64,000 nt of DNA, taken from contig NZ_CP047020.1 in assembly GCF_009796285.1 (NCBI RefSeq), forward strand, positions 6,386,001 to 6,450,000. Direction: 5' to 3'. Source of the DNA: Streptomyces broussonetiae. GTDB taxonomy: Bacteria > Actinomycetota > Actinomycetes > Streptomycetales > Streptomycetaceae. Shown here one piece after another: positions 8,083-16,186 of the stretch; within the stretch, counting starts at the first letter, position 1; each line of letters starts with the position of its first letter. Both the position numbers and the translations under genes were made by a program. The notes beneath the pieces are model-generated. The model saw nothing but the letters and a program-made list of their open reading frames with translations, made no database searches and was not told the DNA's origin.

Positions 8083-8249
8083 AGAGCCGGCGGCAGTGGC
8101 GCCGGCTCTAGGGCAGGGGGGTCTTCGCCGGTCGGCGAAGCCTGTCCAGCAAGGTTGTGCGTGATGCGTGTCAGGCGCGACCAGTGGTTGTCGCTCGGGG
8201 GTGATCGCCGGTGATCGAGGTGCGGTTCGCGCCTGACGAGCGCAGGCGC
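8083..8249 (+). promoter_or_regulatory. Structured mRNA leader with mutually exclusive stems (candidate)
   Basis: Perfect stems: 8083-8092 with 8100-8109 (10 bp, 7-base loop); 8123-8130 with 8133-8140 (8 bp, loop GT); 8170-8180 with 8227-8237 (11 bp, long range); 8229-8235 with 8243-8249 (7 bp). The last two use the same bases (8229-8235), so they cannot form together. This is the logic of an attenuator or riboswitch, about 100 bases before the DUF6230 start. No known riboswitch consensus was recognised, and folding is inferred by eye. The repeats could instead be protein sites. Confidence 0.4.
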
Positions 8250-8349
8250 TCCCCTTCCGAGGACGTAGCACTTCTCCCATCCCTGCCCGGCTGAGCCGCC
8301 GTTGGGGGCGAGCCCGGGCCAGGAGATGTACGTCCGAGAAGGAGGAAAT

Positions 8350-8985
8350 ATGGAGTCCCAGGTGCGTGGCGGGACCAGATGGAAGCGGTTCGCTGTGGTC
8401 ATGGTGCCCAGCGTGGCCGCCACGGCGTGCATAGGTGTCGCGCTCGCGCAGGGCGCTCTCGCGGCCTCGTTCAGCGTGTCCGGCCAGTCGTTCAAGGTGT
8501 CCGCCGACCAGCTCGTGGGCACCGGCTTCGAGCAGTACGGCGCCATTGACAGCGGCTACACGCTGGACGGCCAGAAGACGGGTCACCCGGTGGCCGTCTC
8601 GGCGTTCAAGCACGCCGAGATCACCAACCTGTGCCAGTCCGTGGTGACGCCGGACGTGCCGATCTTCGGCAACGTCAGCCTCATCCTGCGGGCCGGCGGC
8701 GCGGGTCACGACAAGGTCGAGGCCGACAACATCTACATCGATGTTGCCGACCTGAACGCCGACGCGACCTTCAACAACATCGACATCGGTGTGGCAGCCA
8801 AGGACGCCGGCAAGGGTCCGGGCATCAAGAGCGGTGAGCAGACGAACCCGTACGGCTTCGCCCAGCAGGCCGACACGGCCACGCTGGACAACGTGAAGCA
8901 GACGGCGTGGGCGACCACCGCCGGCACTTTCAAGCTCAGCGGCCTTCACATGTCGCTGTCGACGGGTGTCAAGGAGTGCTACTAA
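8350..8985 (+). CDS. DUF6230 family exported protein
   Basis: A 211-residue protein with a basic N-terminus (VRGGTRWKRF) and one hydrophobic segment at about 15-38 ending in ALAASF, so it is exported or anchored. The rest is a beta-rich domain with NIYIDVADLNADATFNNIDIG and a C-terminal NVKQTAWATTAGTFKLSGLH. It matches the DUF6230 family (formerly mislabelled cholesterol esterase), whose function is unknown. The ribosome site GGAGG is ideal. It is first of three genes ending at 11022. Confidence 0.75.
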   Translation: MESQVRGGTRWKRFAVVMVPSVAATACIGVALAQGALAASFSVSGQSFKVSADQLVGTGFEQYGAIDSGYTLDGQKTGHPVAVSAFKHAEITNLCQSVVTPDVPIFGNVSLILRAGGAGHDKVEADNIYIDVADLNADATFNNIDIGVAAKDAGKGPGIKSGEQTNPYGFAQQADTATLDNVKQTAWATTAGTFKLSGLHMSLSTGVKECY

Positions 8986-9101
8986 GCACTCGGTAGCGGG
9001 CGGGGGAGCCGATGGCACCCCCGCCCGTCCACTCTCCGGCCGCACTTCACGCGCGGCACACATCACCACCACAGCAACGCCGCACCAGGGAGCTGTTTTC
9101 C

Positions 9102-9680
9102 ATGAGCGCCGAGACTCCTGCCGCCGCACCCGGCCAGTTCACCCACCGGAGGCTGCAGTTCCGCGCCTGGCGGGGCTCGCGTCCGTTCTGGGCCGGACTG
9201 CTCGTCATGCTGGGCGGCTTTCTGATCCTGTACTTTCCGTACGCACACCTGCAGCTGGGCCACCTCTCGATGACGATGGGGACACCCGGCGGCTCCAGCT
9301 CCTTGATCATCGGTGTGCTGCTCATCGTCCTCGGCATCACCCTCTGGTTCCAGCGGCACATCCGGGTCTTCGCGGGTATCGCGGCGATTCTGCTGGCGCT
9401 GGTGTCCATTCCGCTGTCCAACATCGGCGGCTTCATCGTCGGCTTCCTGCTCTCGCTGATCGGCGGAGCGATGGCCGTGGCCTGGGCGCCGGGCACGCCG
9501 CCCCAGTCGCCCCCGCCGGCCGAGGCGGCGCCGGGCGAGGGCGGTGCCCCGCAGGCCGCGCCACTGCCGGAGCAGAGCGTGGACCAGGGCCCCTCGCAGG
9601 CCTATCCGGGGTTCGGGGAGAACGACCTGTCAGGAACGAGCCCGGCCAACGGGGCGAACGGGAGGCACAGTGCCGGCTGA
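9102..9680 (+). CDS. DUF6114 membrane protein
   Basis: A 192-residue integral membrane protein. After FRAWRGSRPFWAGLL come about four hydrophobic helices between residues 25 and 130, with a Pro/Ala/Gln-rich cytoplasmic or surface tail. This matches DUF6114, found next to DUF6230 in actinobacteria. Start ATG 9102 follows AGGGAG by 9 bases. Its 3' end overlaps the next gene by 11 bp, so translation is probably coupled. Function is unknown; it may be the membrane partner of the two secreted proteins. Confidence 0.75.
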   Translation: MSAETPAAAPGQFTHRRLQFRAWRGSRPFWAGLLVMLGGFLILYFPYAHLQLGHLSMTMGTPGGSSSLIIGVLLIVLGITLWFQRHIRVFAGIAAILLALVSIPLSNIGGFIVGFLLSLIGGAMAVAWAPGTPPQSPPPAEAAPGEGGAPQAAPLPEQSVDQGPSQAYPGFGENDLSGTSPANGANGRHSAG

Positions 9681-11022
9681 CGAGGTGACCCACGAGACCG
9701 ATGTGGACGGGTCTCGCGCGAGAACCGGGCCCCGCCACGCGGCTCCCAGAAAGCCACTGTTCACCAGGTTCCACATGCCTGCCGGCAAGGCGATCGCCTC
9801 CGTGGCGATGCCGACCGCGGTCCTGATGGGCATGGGCTTCACGTCCACCCTGGCGCTCGCCGACAGCAGCGGCAGTCCGTCCCCGTCGACCACGTCCAAG
9901 AGCCTGACGGCCGACGAGTACAAGGACTGCGTCAAGCAGCTGGACGGCAAGGACAGTACGGCCTCGCCGTCGCCGTCCGCCTCGGCGAGCGCGTCCGACA
10001 AGGCCACGCCGTCGCCGTCGGCGAGCGCCGACGGCAAGGGCGCGAAGGACTCGGGCAAGACCTCTTCACCGGATCCAGGGTCCGGCGACAAGGCCACGCC
10101 CAGCCCGTCCGCGACCTCCGGCTCCTCCGGCTCGGGTTCGGGCTCCGGCTCCTCGGGTTCGGGCGGTGCCACGGCCACGCCGAGCCCGTCCGCGTCCAAG
10201 GGCGGCGGCCTGCTGGGCTCCATCGGCGACACGCTCGGCGGCATCCTCGGCGTCACCAAGGATTCCGGCAGCTCCTCCGCGAGCCCCACGCCGTCCGCGA
10301 CTCCGTCGGCGAGCGCGTCGGCCAAGCCGGACTCCGCGTCGTCCTCGGCCACCGGTTCCGCCGGGTCGACGGTCGCCGACGCCGTCAAGGGCACGGTCTC
10401 CAAGGCCGGTCAGGCAGTCAAGGACACGGTGCAGAACACCACCGGCACGGTGTCCAAGACGGTCGACGGCGCGGCCAAGGCGGCCAAGGACGCGACCGCG
10501 TCCGCGACGCCCAGCCCGTCGGCCGGTTCCAGCACCGCGGCGGGGAACTGCCCGGCGGCCACGACCGACCAGAGCGGCGTGGACAACAAGGTGGCGGTGG
10601 CCGACGACCCCTGGTACCTCAACGCCAGCTCGCTGCTGCTCAAGGGTGCCGACTACCAGGGCATCGTCGAGGTGAAGACGGCGTCCGGCACCACCAAGAA
10701 GGTGCTCAAGTACGTCATCTCCGACGGCACGGACATCGGTGACCTGCACCAGACGGTCAAGGACTCGCTGTCCGGCAAGACCTACCACGTGCAGGCGGCC
10801 AAGGGGTCGACGTCCACCATCCGGGGCGGCTCCACCACGATGTACACCCAGAGCATCTCGGGCAACCTCTTCGGTCTGATCCCGATGACGTTCACGCCCG
10901 ACAGCCCGCCCCCGCTGAACCTTCCGCTGATCTACTTCACCAACGTGAAGGTCGTCCAGGCCGGGCAGTTCGGCGGCAACCTGCACGTGCCCGGGATGCA
11001 CGTCTACACGACCGACAACTGA
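9670..11022 (+). CDS. Secreted protein with Ser/Pro-rich linker and C-terminal beta domain
   Basis: A 450-residue protein. Residues about 35-65 form a signal or anchor segment (ASVAMPTAVLMGMGFTSTLA). Residues about 90-300 are low complexity, with repeated TPSPSAS and GSGSGS units as in wall-spanning linkers. Residues about 300-450 form a folded domain with WYLNASSLLLKGADYQGIVE and end in NVKVVQAGQFGGNLHVPGMH. That ending resembles the end of the DUF6230 protein of the same operon. Start GTG 9670 has GGGAGG upstream and overlaps the preceding stop. A display or adhesion role is plausible but unproven. Confidence 0.75.
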   Translation: MPADEVTHETDVDGSRARTGPRHAAPRKPLFTRFHMPAGKAIASVAMPTAVLMGMGFTSTLALADSSGSPSPSTTSKSLTADEYKDCVKQLDGKDSTASPSPSASASASDKATPSPSASADGKGAKDSGKTSSPDPGSGDKATPSPSATSGSSGSGSGSGSSGSGGATATPSPSASKGGGLLGSIGDTLGGILGVTKDSGSSSASPTPSATPSASASAKPDSASSSATGSAGSTVADAVKGTVSKAGQAVKDTVQNTTGTVSKTVDGAAKAAKDATASATPSPSAGSSTAAGNCPAATTDQSGVDNKVAVADDPWYLNASSLLLKGADYQGIVEVKTASGTTKKVLKYVISDGTDIGDLHQTVKDSLSGKTYHVQAAKGSTSTIRGGSTTMYTQSISGNLFGLIPMTFTPDSPPPLNLPLIYFTNVKVVQAGQFGGNLHVPGMHVYTTDN

Positions 11023-11058
11023 CCGGTCGCACAAGCCCGTTCGGGAGCCGCGCAAAAG

Positions 11059-11095
11059 CCGAGGGCGCCCCCTGGATCCCAGGGGGCGCCCTCGG
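11059..11095. terminator. Strong bidirectional hairpin terminator
   Basis: A 17-bp perfect stem (11059-11075 with 11079-11095) around the loop ATC lies between the convergent DUF6230 operon and pyk. No U-tract is needed in Streptomyces for such GC-rich hairpins. Confidence 0.8.
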
Positions 11096-11097
11096 TG

Positions 11098-11127
11098 CCG
11101 TACGGGGCCCGCGCGGGCCCCGTACGG
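11098..11127. terminator. 30-bp perfect palindrome, second terminator arm
   Basis: The 15 bases 11098-11112 (beginning CCGTACGGGG) are followed immediately by their exact reverse complement (11113-11127). The palindrome lies 2 bp from the first hairpin and 9 bp from the pyk stop codon, so it probably ends pyk transcripts. Two adjacent strong stems form a double barrier between convergent genes. Confidence 0.65.
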
Positions 11128-11135
11128 CCGGTTGC

Positions 11136-12563
11136 TCAGTTGCCCTGCGTGCCCAGGTGGTGGACGCGGAGCATGTTGGTGGTGCCGGAGACGCCGGGGG
11201 GCGAGCCGGCGGTGATGATCACCGTGTCGCCCGCGTCGAAGCGGCCCAGCCTGGCGACCTCCTGGTCCACCAGGTCGACCATCTCGTCGGTGGTGTTGAC
11301 GAACGGCACGATGTGCGACTCCACGCCCCAGCTGAGGGTGAGCTGGTTGCGGGTGCCCTCGTCCGTGGTGAAGGCGATGATCGGCTGCGTCGCGCGGTAG
11401 CGGGACAGCCGGCGCGCGGTGTCACCGGACTGGGTGAAGGCGATCAGGCCCCTGCCGCCGAGGAAGTCCGCGATCTCGCACGCGGCACGTGCGACCGAAC
11501 CGCCCTGCGTACGCGGCTTCTTGCCCGGCACGAGCGGCCGCAGGCCCTTGGAGAGCAGCTCCTCCTCGGCCGCCTTGACGATCTTCGACATCGTCTTGAC
11601 CGTCTCGACCGGGTAGGCGCCCACCGACGACTCGGCGCTCAGCATGACCGCGTCCGCGCCGTCCAGGATCGCGTTGGCCACGTCGGAGGCCTCGGCGCGG
11701 GTCGGGCGGGAGTTGGTGATCATCGACTCCATCATCTGGGTCGCCACGATCACCGGCTTGGCGTTGCGCCGGCACATCTCCACCAGGCGCTTCTGCACCA
11801 TCGGGACCTTCTCGAGCGGGTACTCGACGGCCAGGTCGCCACGGGCCACCATCACGGCGTCGAACGCCGCGACGACGTCCGCCATGTTCTCCACCGCCTG
11901 CGGCTTCTCCACCTTGGCGATGACCGGGACCCGACGGCCCTCCTCGTCCATGACACGGTGGACGTCCTGCACGTCCTTGGCGTCCCGGACGAAGGACAGC
12001 GCGACCATGTCGCAGCCCATGCGGAGGGCGAAGCGCAGGTCCTCGACATCCTTCTCGCTCAGCGCGGGCACGTTGACGGCCGCGCCGGGCAGGTTGATGC
12101 CCTTGTGGTCGGAGACGACACCGCCCTCGATGACGATCGTCTTGACCCGGGGGCCCTCCACGTCCAGGACCTTCAGCTCGACGTTGCCGTCGTTGATCAG
12201 GATCTGGTCGCCGCGCGAGACGTCGCCCGGCAGCCCCTTGTACGTCGTACCGCAGATGTTCCTGTCGCCCGGGACGTCCTCGGTCGTGATGACGAACTCG
12301 TCACCGCGCTCCAGCTCGACCGGACCCTCTGCAAAGGTCTCCAGGCGGATCTTCGGGCCCTGCAGGTCGGCGAGGACACCGATGGCCCGGCCGGTCTCCT
12401 TGGACGCGGCCCGGACGCGGTCGTACCGCGCCTGGTGCTCGGCGTGGGTGCCGTGGCTGAAGTTGAACCGGGCCACATTCATGCCCGCCTCGATCATGGC
12501 GACGAGCATCTCGTGGGAGTCGACCGCGGGGCCGAGAGTACAGACGATTTTCGAACGGCGCAT
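11136..12563 (-). CDS. pyk: Pyruvate kinase
   Basis: A 475-residue pyruvate kinase, converting phosphoenolpyruvate and ADP to pyruvate and ATP. Visible are the N-terminal RRSKIVCTLGPAV strand, FNFSHG, the B-domain, VIAKVEKPQAVENM with the catalytic Lys, the signature MVARGDLAVEYPLEKVP and MMESMITNSRPTRAEASDVANA. Length is normal. S. coelicolor has two isozymes; by context this matches Pyk2. Start ATG 12563 has only a weak AGGA upstream, but TAGGAT is 6 bases before it, so the transcript may be leaderless. It is downstream of pta-ackA on the same strand. Confidence 0.95.
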   Translation of the reverse strand: MRRSKIVCTLGPAVDSHEMLVAMIEAGMNVARFNFSHGTHAEHQARYDRVRAASKETGRAIGVLADLQGPKIRLETFAEGPVELERGDEFVITTEDVPGDRNICGTTYKGLPGDVSRGDQILINDGNVELKVLDVEGPRVKTIVIEGGVVSDHKGINLPGAAVNVPALSEKDVEDLRFALRMGCDMVALSFVRDAKDVQDVHRVMDEEGRRVPVIAKVEKPQAVENMADVVAAFDAVMVARGDLAVEYPLEKVPMVQKRLVEMCRRNAKPVIVATQMMESMITNSRPTRAEASDVANAILDGADAVMLSAESSVGAYPVETVKTMSKIVKAAEEELLSKGLRPLVPGKKPRTQGGSVARAACEIADFLGGRGLIAFTQSGDTARRLSRYRATQPIIAFTTDEGTRNQLTLSWGVESHIVPFVNTTDEMVDLVDQEVARLGRFDAGDTVIITAGSPPGVSGTTNMLRVHHLGTQGN

Positions 12564-12569
12564 GGGGCG

Positions 12570-12604
12570 ATCCTATCGGTTTGTTTCGCTACGGAATATT
12601 CCGT
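12570..12604 (-). promoter_or_regulatory. pyk promoter with overlapping 14-bp palindrome
   Basis: Reading leftward, TAGGAT (12570-12575) is a good -10, 6 bases before the pyk start. The perfect palindrome ACGGAATATTCCGT (12591-12604) falls where the -35 should be. A regulator binding there would compete with or recruit RNA polymerase. The regulator is unknown. Confidence 0.5.
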
Positions 12605-12647
12605 CTGGCGGAAGATACAAATGAGTGCCACACCGCTCAGGTGCTAT

Positions 12648-13877
12648 TCAGTAGTTCTTTCCGACCAGTGCGTAGGTCTGGGTCGCGATCTCCAGTTCTT
12701 CATCCGTCGGCACCACCGCGACCGCGACACGCGCATCCTCCGGCGAGATCATCCTGGCCTCGTCCGCTCGCACCGCGTTCAGCTCCGGGTCGACCGCCAG
12801 GCCCAGGCCCGCAAGGCCCCTGATCGCGGCCTCGCGGACCGGCGCGGCGTTCTCGCCGACCCCGGCGGTGAAGGCGACCGCGTCCACCGTGCCCAGAACG
12901 GCGCAATAGGCGCCGATGTACTTCTTGAGCCGGTGAATGTAAATGTCGAAGGCGAGTGCGGCCTCTTCGTCACCTTCGTCGATGCGGCGGCGGATCTCGC
13001 GCATGTCGTTGTCCCCGCACAGCCCGAACAGACCGCTCCTCTTGTTGAGAAGAGTGTCGATCTCGTCCATGGACATTCCGCCAACACGTGCCAAATGGAA
13101 GATGACGGCCGGATCCAGATCACCGGAGCGCGTGCCCATCACGAGCCCCTCCAGCGGCGTCATGCCCATGGAGGTGTCCACGCACCGGCCCTTCTCGACC
13201 GCCGAGGCCGAGGCGCCGTTGCCCAGGTGCAGCACGATCACGTTGACCTCGGACGGGTCCTTGCCCAGCAGCCGGGCGGTCTCGCGCGAGACGAACGCGT
13301 GCGAGGTGCCGTGGAAGCCGTAGCGGCGGATGCGGTGCCGGTCGGCGATCTTCGGGTCGATCGCGTAGCGCGCCGCGGACTCCGGCATCGTCGTGTGGAA
13401 CGCGGTGTCGAAGACGGCGACCTGCGGCAGGTCGGGGCGCAGCGCCCGGGCGGTGCGGATTCCCGTGAGGTTGGCCGGGTTGTGCAGCGGGGCGACCGGG
13501 ATCAGCCGCTCGATCTCGGCGATCACCTCGTCGTCGATGACGGTCGGCTCGGTGAAGAACAGCCCGCCGTGCACCACCCGGTGCCCGATGGCGGCCAGCT
13601 CCGGCGAGTCCAGGCCCAGGCCGTCCCGGCCCAGCTCCGCGGCGACCGTCTTCAGCGCGGCGTCGTGGTCGGCGATGGGACCGGTGTGCTCACGGGTCTC
13701 GCCGGTGGTGAGGCAGGTGTGCCTGAGCCGGGAGGTCTGCTCGCCGATGCGCTCCACCAGGCCGGCGGCCAGCCGCTGTGCGTCGCGCATGTCGAGCAGT
13801 TGGTACTTCACCGACGAGGAGCCGGAGTTGAGGACGAGGACGCGGTGCGCCGCGCGAGTCTCTGTCACGGTGTTCAA
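12648..13877 (-). CDS. ackA: Acetate kinase
   Basis: A 409-residue acetate kinase interconverting acetyl phosphate plus ADP with acetate plus ATP. Motifs: NSGSSSVKYQLLD at the N-terminus, HRVVHGG, GFHGTSHAFVSRE, LHLGNGASASAVEKGRCVDTS, TRSGDLDPAV and AGVGENAAPVRE. I took the TTG at 13877 (AGAGAG just upstream); a GTG at 13868 is also possible. It begins 13 bases after the pta stop, so the two genes form an operon running the Pta-AckA acetate pathway. Confidence 0.95.
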   Translation of the reverse strand: MNTVTETRAAHRVLVLNSGSSSVKYQLLDMRDAQRLAAGLVERIGEQTSRLRHTCLTTGETREHTGPIADHDAALKTVAAELGRDGLGLDSPELAAIGHRVVHGGLFFTEPTVIDDEVIAEIERLIPVAPLHNPANLTGIRTARALRPDLPQVAVFDTAFHTTMPESAARYAIDPKIADRHRIRRYGFHGTSHAFVSRETARLLGKDPSEVNVIVLHLGNGASASAVEKGRCVDTSMGMTPLEGLVMGTRSGDLDPAVIFHLARVGGMSMDEIDTLLNKRSGLFGLCGDNDMREIRRRIDEGDEEAALAFDIYIHRLKKYIGAYCAVLGTVDAVAFTAGVGENAAPVREAAIRGLAGLGLAVDPELNAVRADEARMISPEDARVAVAVVPTDEELEIATQTYALVGKNY

Positions 13878-13890
13878 GAACTCTCTGTAC

Positions 13891-15966
13891 TCAGTTGGCG
13901 GGCGTCTGGGCCTGGATCGCCGTGATGGCGACGGTGTTCACGATGTCCTGGACGAGCGCGCCCCGGGACAGGTCGTTGACCGGCTTGCGCAGACCCTGCA
14001 GGACCGGCCCGACGGCGATCGCGCCGGCCGAACGCTGCACGGCCTTGTACGTGTTGTTACCTGTGTTGAGGTCAGGGAAGATCAGCACCGTGGCCTGTCC
14101 GGCGACGTCGGACTCCGGCAGCTTGGTGGCGGCGACCGACGGTTCCACGGCCGCGTCGTACTGGATCGGTCCCTCGATCTTCAGGTCCGGCCGGCGCGAG
14201 CGGGCCAGTTCGGTCGCCTCGCGCACCTTGTCGACGTCGGCGCCGGAGCCGGAGGTACCGGTCGAGTAGGACAGCATCGCGATCCTGGGCTCCACGCCGA
14301 ACTGCGCGGCCGTGGACGCCGACTGGATGGCGATGTCCGCGAGCGCCTGCGCGTCCGGATCCGGGTTGACCGCGCAGTCGCCGTAGACCAGCACCTTGTC
14401 GGCCAGGCACATGAAGAACACCGACGAGACGATGGACGAGTCGGGCTTGGTCCTGATGATCTCGAAGGCGGGGCGGATGGTGGCCGCCGTGGAGTGGACC
14501 GAGCCGGAGACCATGCCGTCGGCCAGGCCCTCCTGGACCATCAGGGTGCCGAAGTAGTTGACGTCGCGGACGACGTCGTAGGCCAGCTCGACCGTGACGC
14601 CCTTGTGGGCGCGCAGGGCCGCGTACTTCTCGGCGAAGGCGTCGCGCAGTTCGGAGGTGGCCGGGTCGATCAACCGGGTGTCGCCGAGGTCGATGCCGAG
14701 GTCGGCGGCCTTCTTGCGGATCTGGTCCTCGGGCCCGAGCAGGGTCAGGTCGCACACGCCCCGGCGCAGCAGCACCTCGGCCGCGTGCAGCACCCGCTCC
14801 TCGGTCCCTTCCGGCAGCACGACCCGCCGCCGGTCGGAGCGGGCCTGCTCGAGCAGCTTGTGCTCGAACATCATCGGGGTGACCCGGTCGCTGCTCGGCG
14901 CGGAGACCCGGCGGGCCAGCCCGGCGGTGTCGGCGTACCGCTCGAACAGGCCGAGCGCGGTCTCCGCCTTGCGCGGGGTGGCCGCGTTCATCTTCCCCTC
15001 CATCGAGAACAGGTGCTCGGCGGTGGGGAAGCTGTTGCCGGTCACGGAGAGGACCGGGGTGCCCGGGGCGAGGCGGGCGGCGAGGGTGAGGATCTCCTCG
15101 CGCGGCACCTCGTTCAGGGTGAGCAGCACGCCGGCTATAGGCGGAGTGCCGGCGCTGTGCGCGGCCAGCGAGCCGATGACCAGGTCCGCCCGGTCGCCCG
15201 GCGTGACGACCAGGCAGCCCGGTGTCAGGGCGCCGAGCAGGTTGGGCAGCATGGCGCCGCCGAAGACGAAGTCGAGCGCGTCCCGGGCGAGCCCGGAGTC
15301 GTCGCCGAGCAGCACCCTCGCGTCCAGGGCGTGGGCGATCTGGGCGACGGTCGGCGCGGACAGCGCGGGCTCGTCCGGTACGACGTAGCAGGGCACCGGA
15401 AGCCGGTCCGCGAGCCGCTCGGCGATCTCGTCGCGGTCCTCGCGGGCCACCCGGTTGGTGACCATGGCGAGCACGTCGCAGCCGAGGCCTTCGTAGGCGC
15501 GGTAGGCGTTGCGGGTCTCGGCGAGCACGGACTCGGTGGTCTGCCTGCGGCCGCCGACCACCGGGATGACGGACGCGCCGAACTCGTTGGCGAGGCGGGC
15601 GTTCAGGGACAGCTCGTCCGGCAGCTGGGTGTCGGCGAAGTCGGTGCCGAGGACGAGGACGACGTCGTAGTCCCGGGCCACCAGGTGGAAGCGGTCGACC
15701 AGCGTGGAGACCAGCTCGTCGGTGCCCTGCTCGGCCTGGAGCGAGGAGGCCTCGTGGTAGTCCATGCCGTAGACGGTCGCCGGGTCCTGCGAGAGGCGGT
15801 AGCGCGAGCGCAGCAGCTCGAACATTCGATCGGGTCGGTCGTGGACGAGTGGACGGAAGACCCCCACCCGGTCGACCTGCCGGGTCAGCAGCTCCATGAC
15901 TCCCAGCTCCACGACCTGGCGGCCGTCACCGCGGTCGATCCCGGTCACGTACACGCTGCGCGTCAC
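13891..15966 (-). CDS. pta: Phosphate acetyltransferase (long form)
   Basis: A 691-residue Pta, converting acetyl-CoA and phosphate to acetyl phosphate. Residues 1-about 215 form the P-loop-like BioD-type domain, about 215-340 the DRTGG domain, and about 365-690 the catalytic PTA_PTB domain (VVLPEGTEERVLHAAEVLL; DGMVSGSVHSTAATIRPAFEII; DPDAQALADIAIQSA). Start GTG 15966 has GGAG 7 bases upstream; longer frames lack one. It precedes ackA in an operon and is divergent from pfkA. Confidence 0.95.
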   Translation of the reverse strand: MTRSVYVTGIDRGDGRQVVELGVMELLTRQVDRVGVFRPLVHDRPDRMFELLRSRYRLSQDPATVYGMDYHEASSLQAEQGTDELVSTLVDRFHLVARDYDVVLVLGTDFADTQLPDELSLNARLANEFGASVIPVVGGRRQTTESVLAETRNAYRAYEGLGCDVLAMVTNRVAREDRDEIAERLADRLPVPCYVVPDEPALSAPTVAQIAHALDARVLLGDDSGLARDALDFVFGGAMLPNLLGALTPGCLVVTPGDRADLVIGSLAAHSAGTPPIAGVLLTLNEVPREEILTLAARLAPGTPVLSVTGNSFPTAEHLFSMEGKMNAATPRKAETALGLFERYADTAGLARRVSAPSSDRVTPMMFEHKLLEQARSDRRRVVLPEGTEERVLHAAEVLLRRGVCDLTLLGPEDQIRKKAADLGIDLGDTRLIDPATSELRDAFAEKYAALRAHKGVTVELAYDVVRDVNYFGTLMVQEGLADGMVSGSVHSTAATIRPAFEIIRTKPDSSIVSSVFFMCLADKVLVYGDCAVNPDPDAQALADIAIQSASTAAQFGVEPRIAMLSYSTGTSGSGADVDKVREATELARSRRPDLKIEGPIQYDAAVEPSVAATKLPESDVAGQATVLIFPDLNTGNNTYKAVQRSAGAIAVGPVLQGLRKPVNDLSRGALVQDIVNTVAITAIQAQTPAN

Positions 15967-16021
15967 GCGTCCACTCCGTTCCTCATGTCGTGTGTCCGAT
16001 ATGCCGGTGCACTGCCTCGAA

Positions 16022-16099
16022 GGTGGCATCGGTGGCATAAAAATCGCCCACCAAGGTGAGCAGAACCCTCTTGACAATACCCCTGCTGCCGGATAAGGC
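16022..16099 (+). promoter_or_regulatory. pta-pfkA divergent promoter region
   Basis: A consensus -35 TTGACA (16071-16076) is followed after 17 bases by TAAGGC (16094-16099), a candidate pfkA promoter giving an untranslated leader of about 80 bases. Upstream, GGTGGCAT occurs twice in direct repeat (16022-16029 and 16031-16038), on the pta side of the gap, and could be a regulator site. Confidence 0.4.
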
Positions 16100-16186
16100 G
16101 CCCGTCAAGTGGCTCAGTGTCCCGACGGACGTGGAACAATCGGGACTGGCTCACCGGCACCGACAGCGAGCAGGAGACACAGCACG

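Larger units (their letters stand above)
7728..8349 (+). other. 622-bp gene-free region before the DUF6230 operon
   Basis: No convincing coding sequence is present; short reading frames have poor third-position GC. The left part (7801-7974) carries three dyads sharing TTAC/GTAA arms. The right part (8083-8250) holds several perfect stems, annotated separately. A Shine-Dalgarno GGAGG lies at 8341-8345. It probably contains the operon promoter and a long 5' untranslated leader, but I cannot place the transcription start. Confidence 0.6.

Noticed and set aside
8083..8349. c-di-AMP (ydaO) riboswitch before the DUF6230 operon
   Set aside because: Such switches precede Streptomyces wall-hydrolase genes, but the conserved blocks I remember are not present. 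Left as an unnamed structured leader.
11157..13925. Very long open frame opposite pyk and ackA (922 codons)
   Set aside because: It is antisense to clearly recognised enzymes and has a His/Arg/Asp/Val-rich composition that results from high-GC codon bias. No domain is recognisable.
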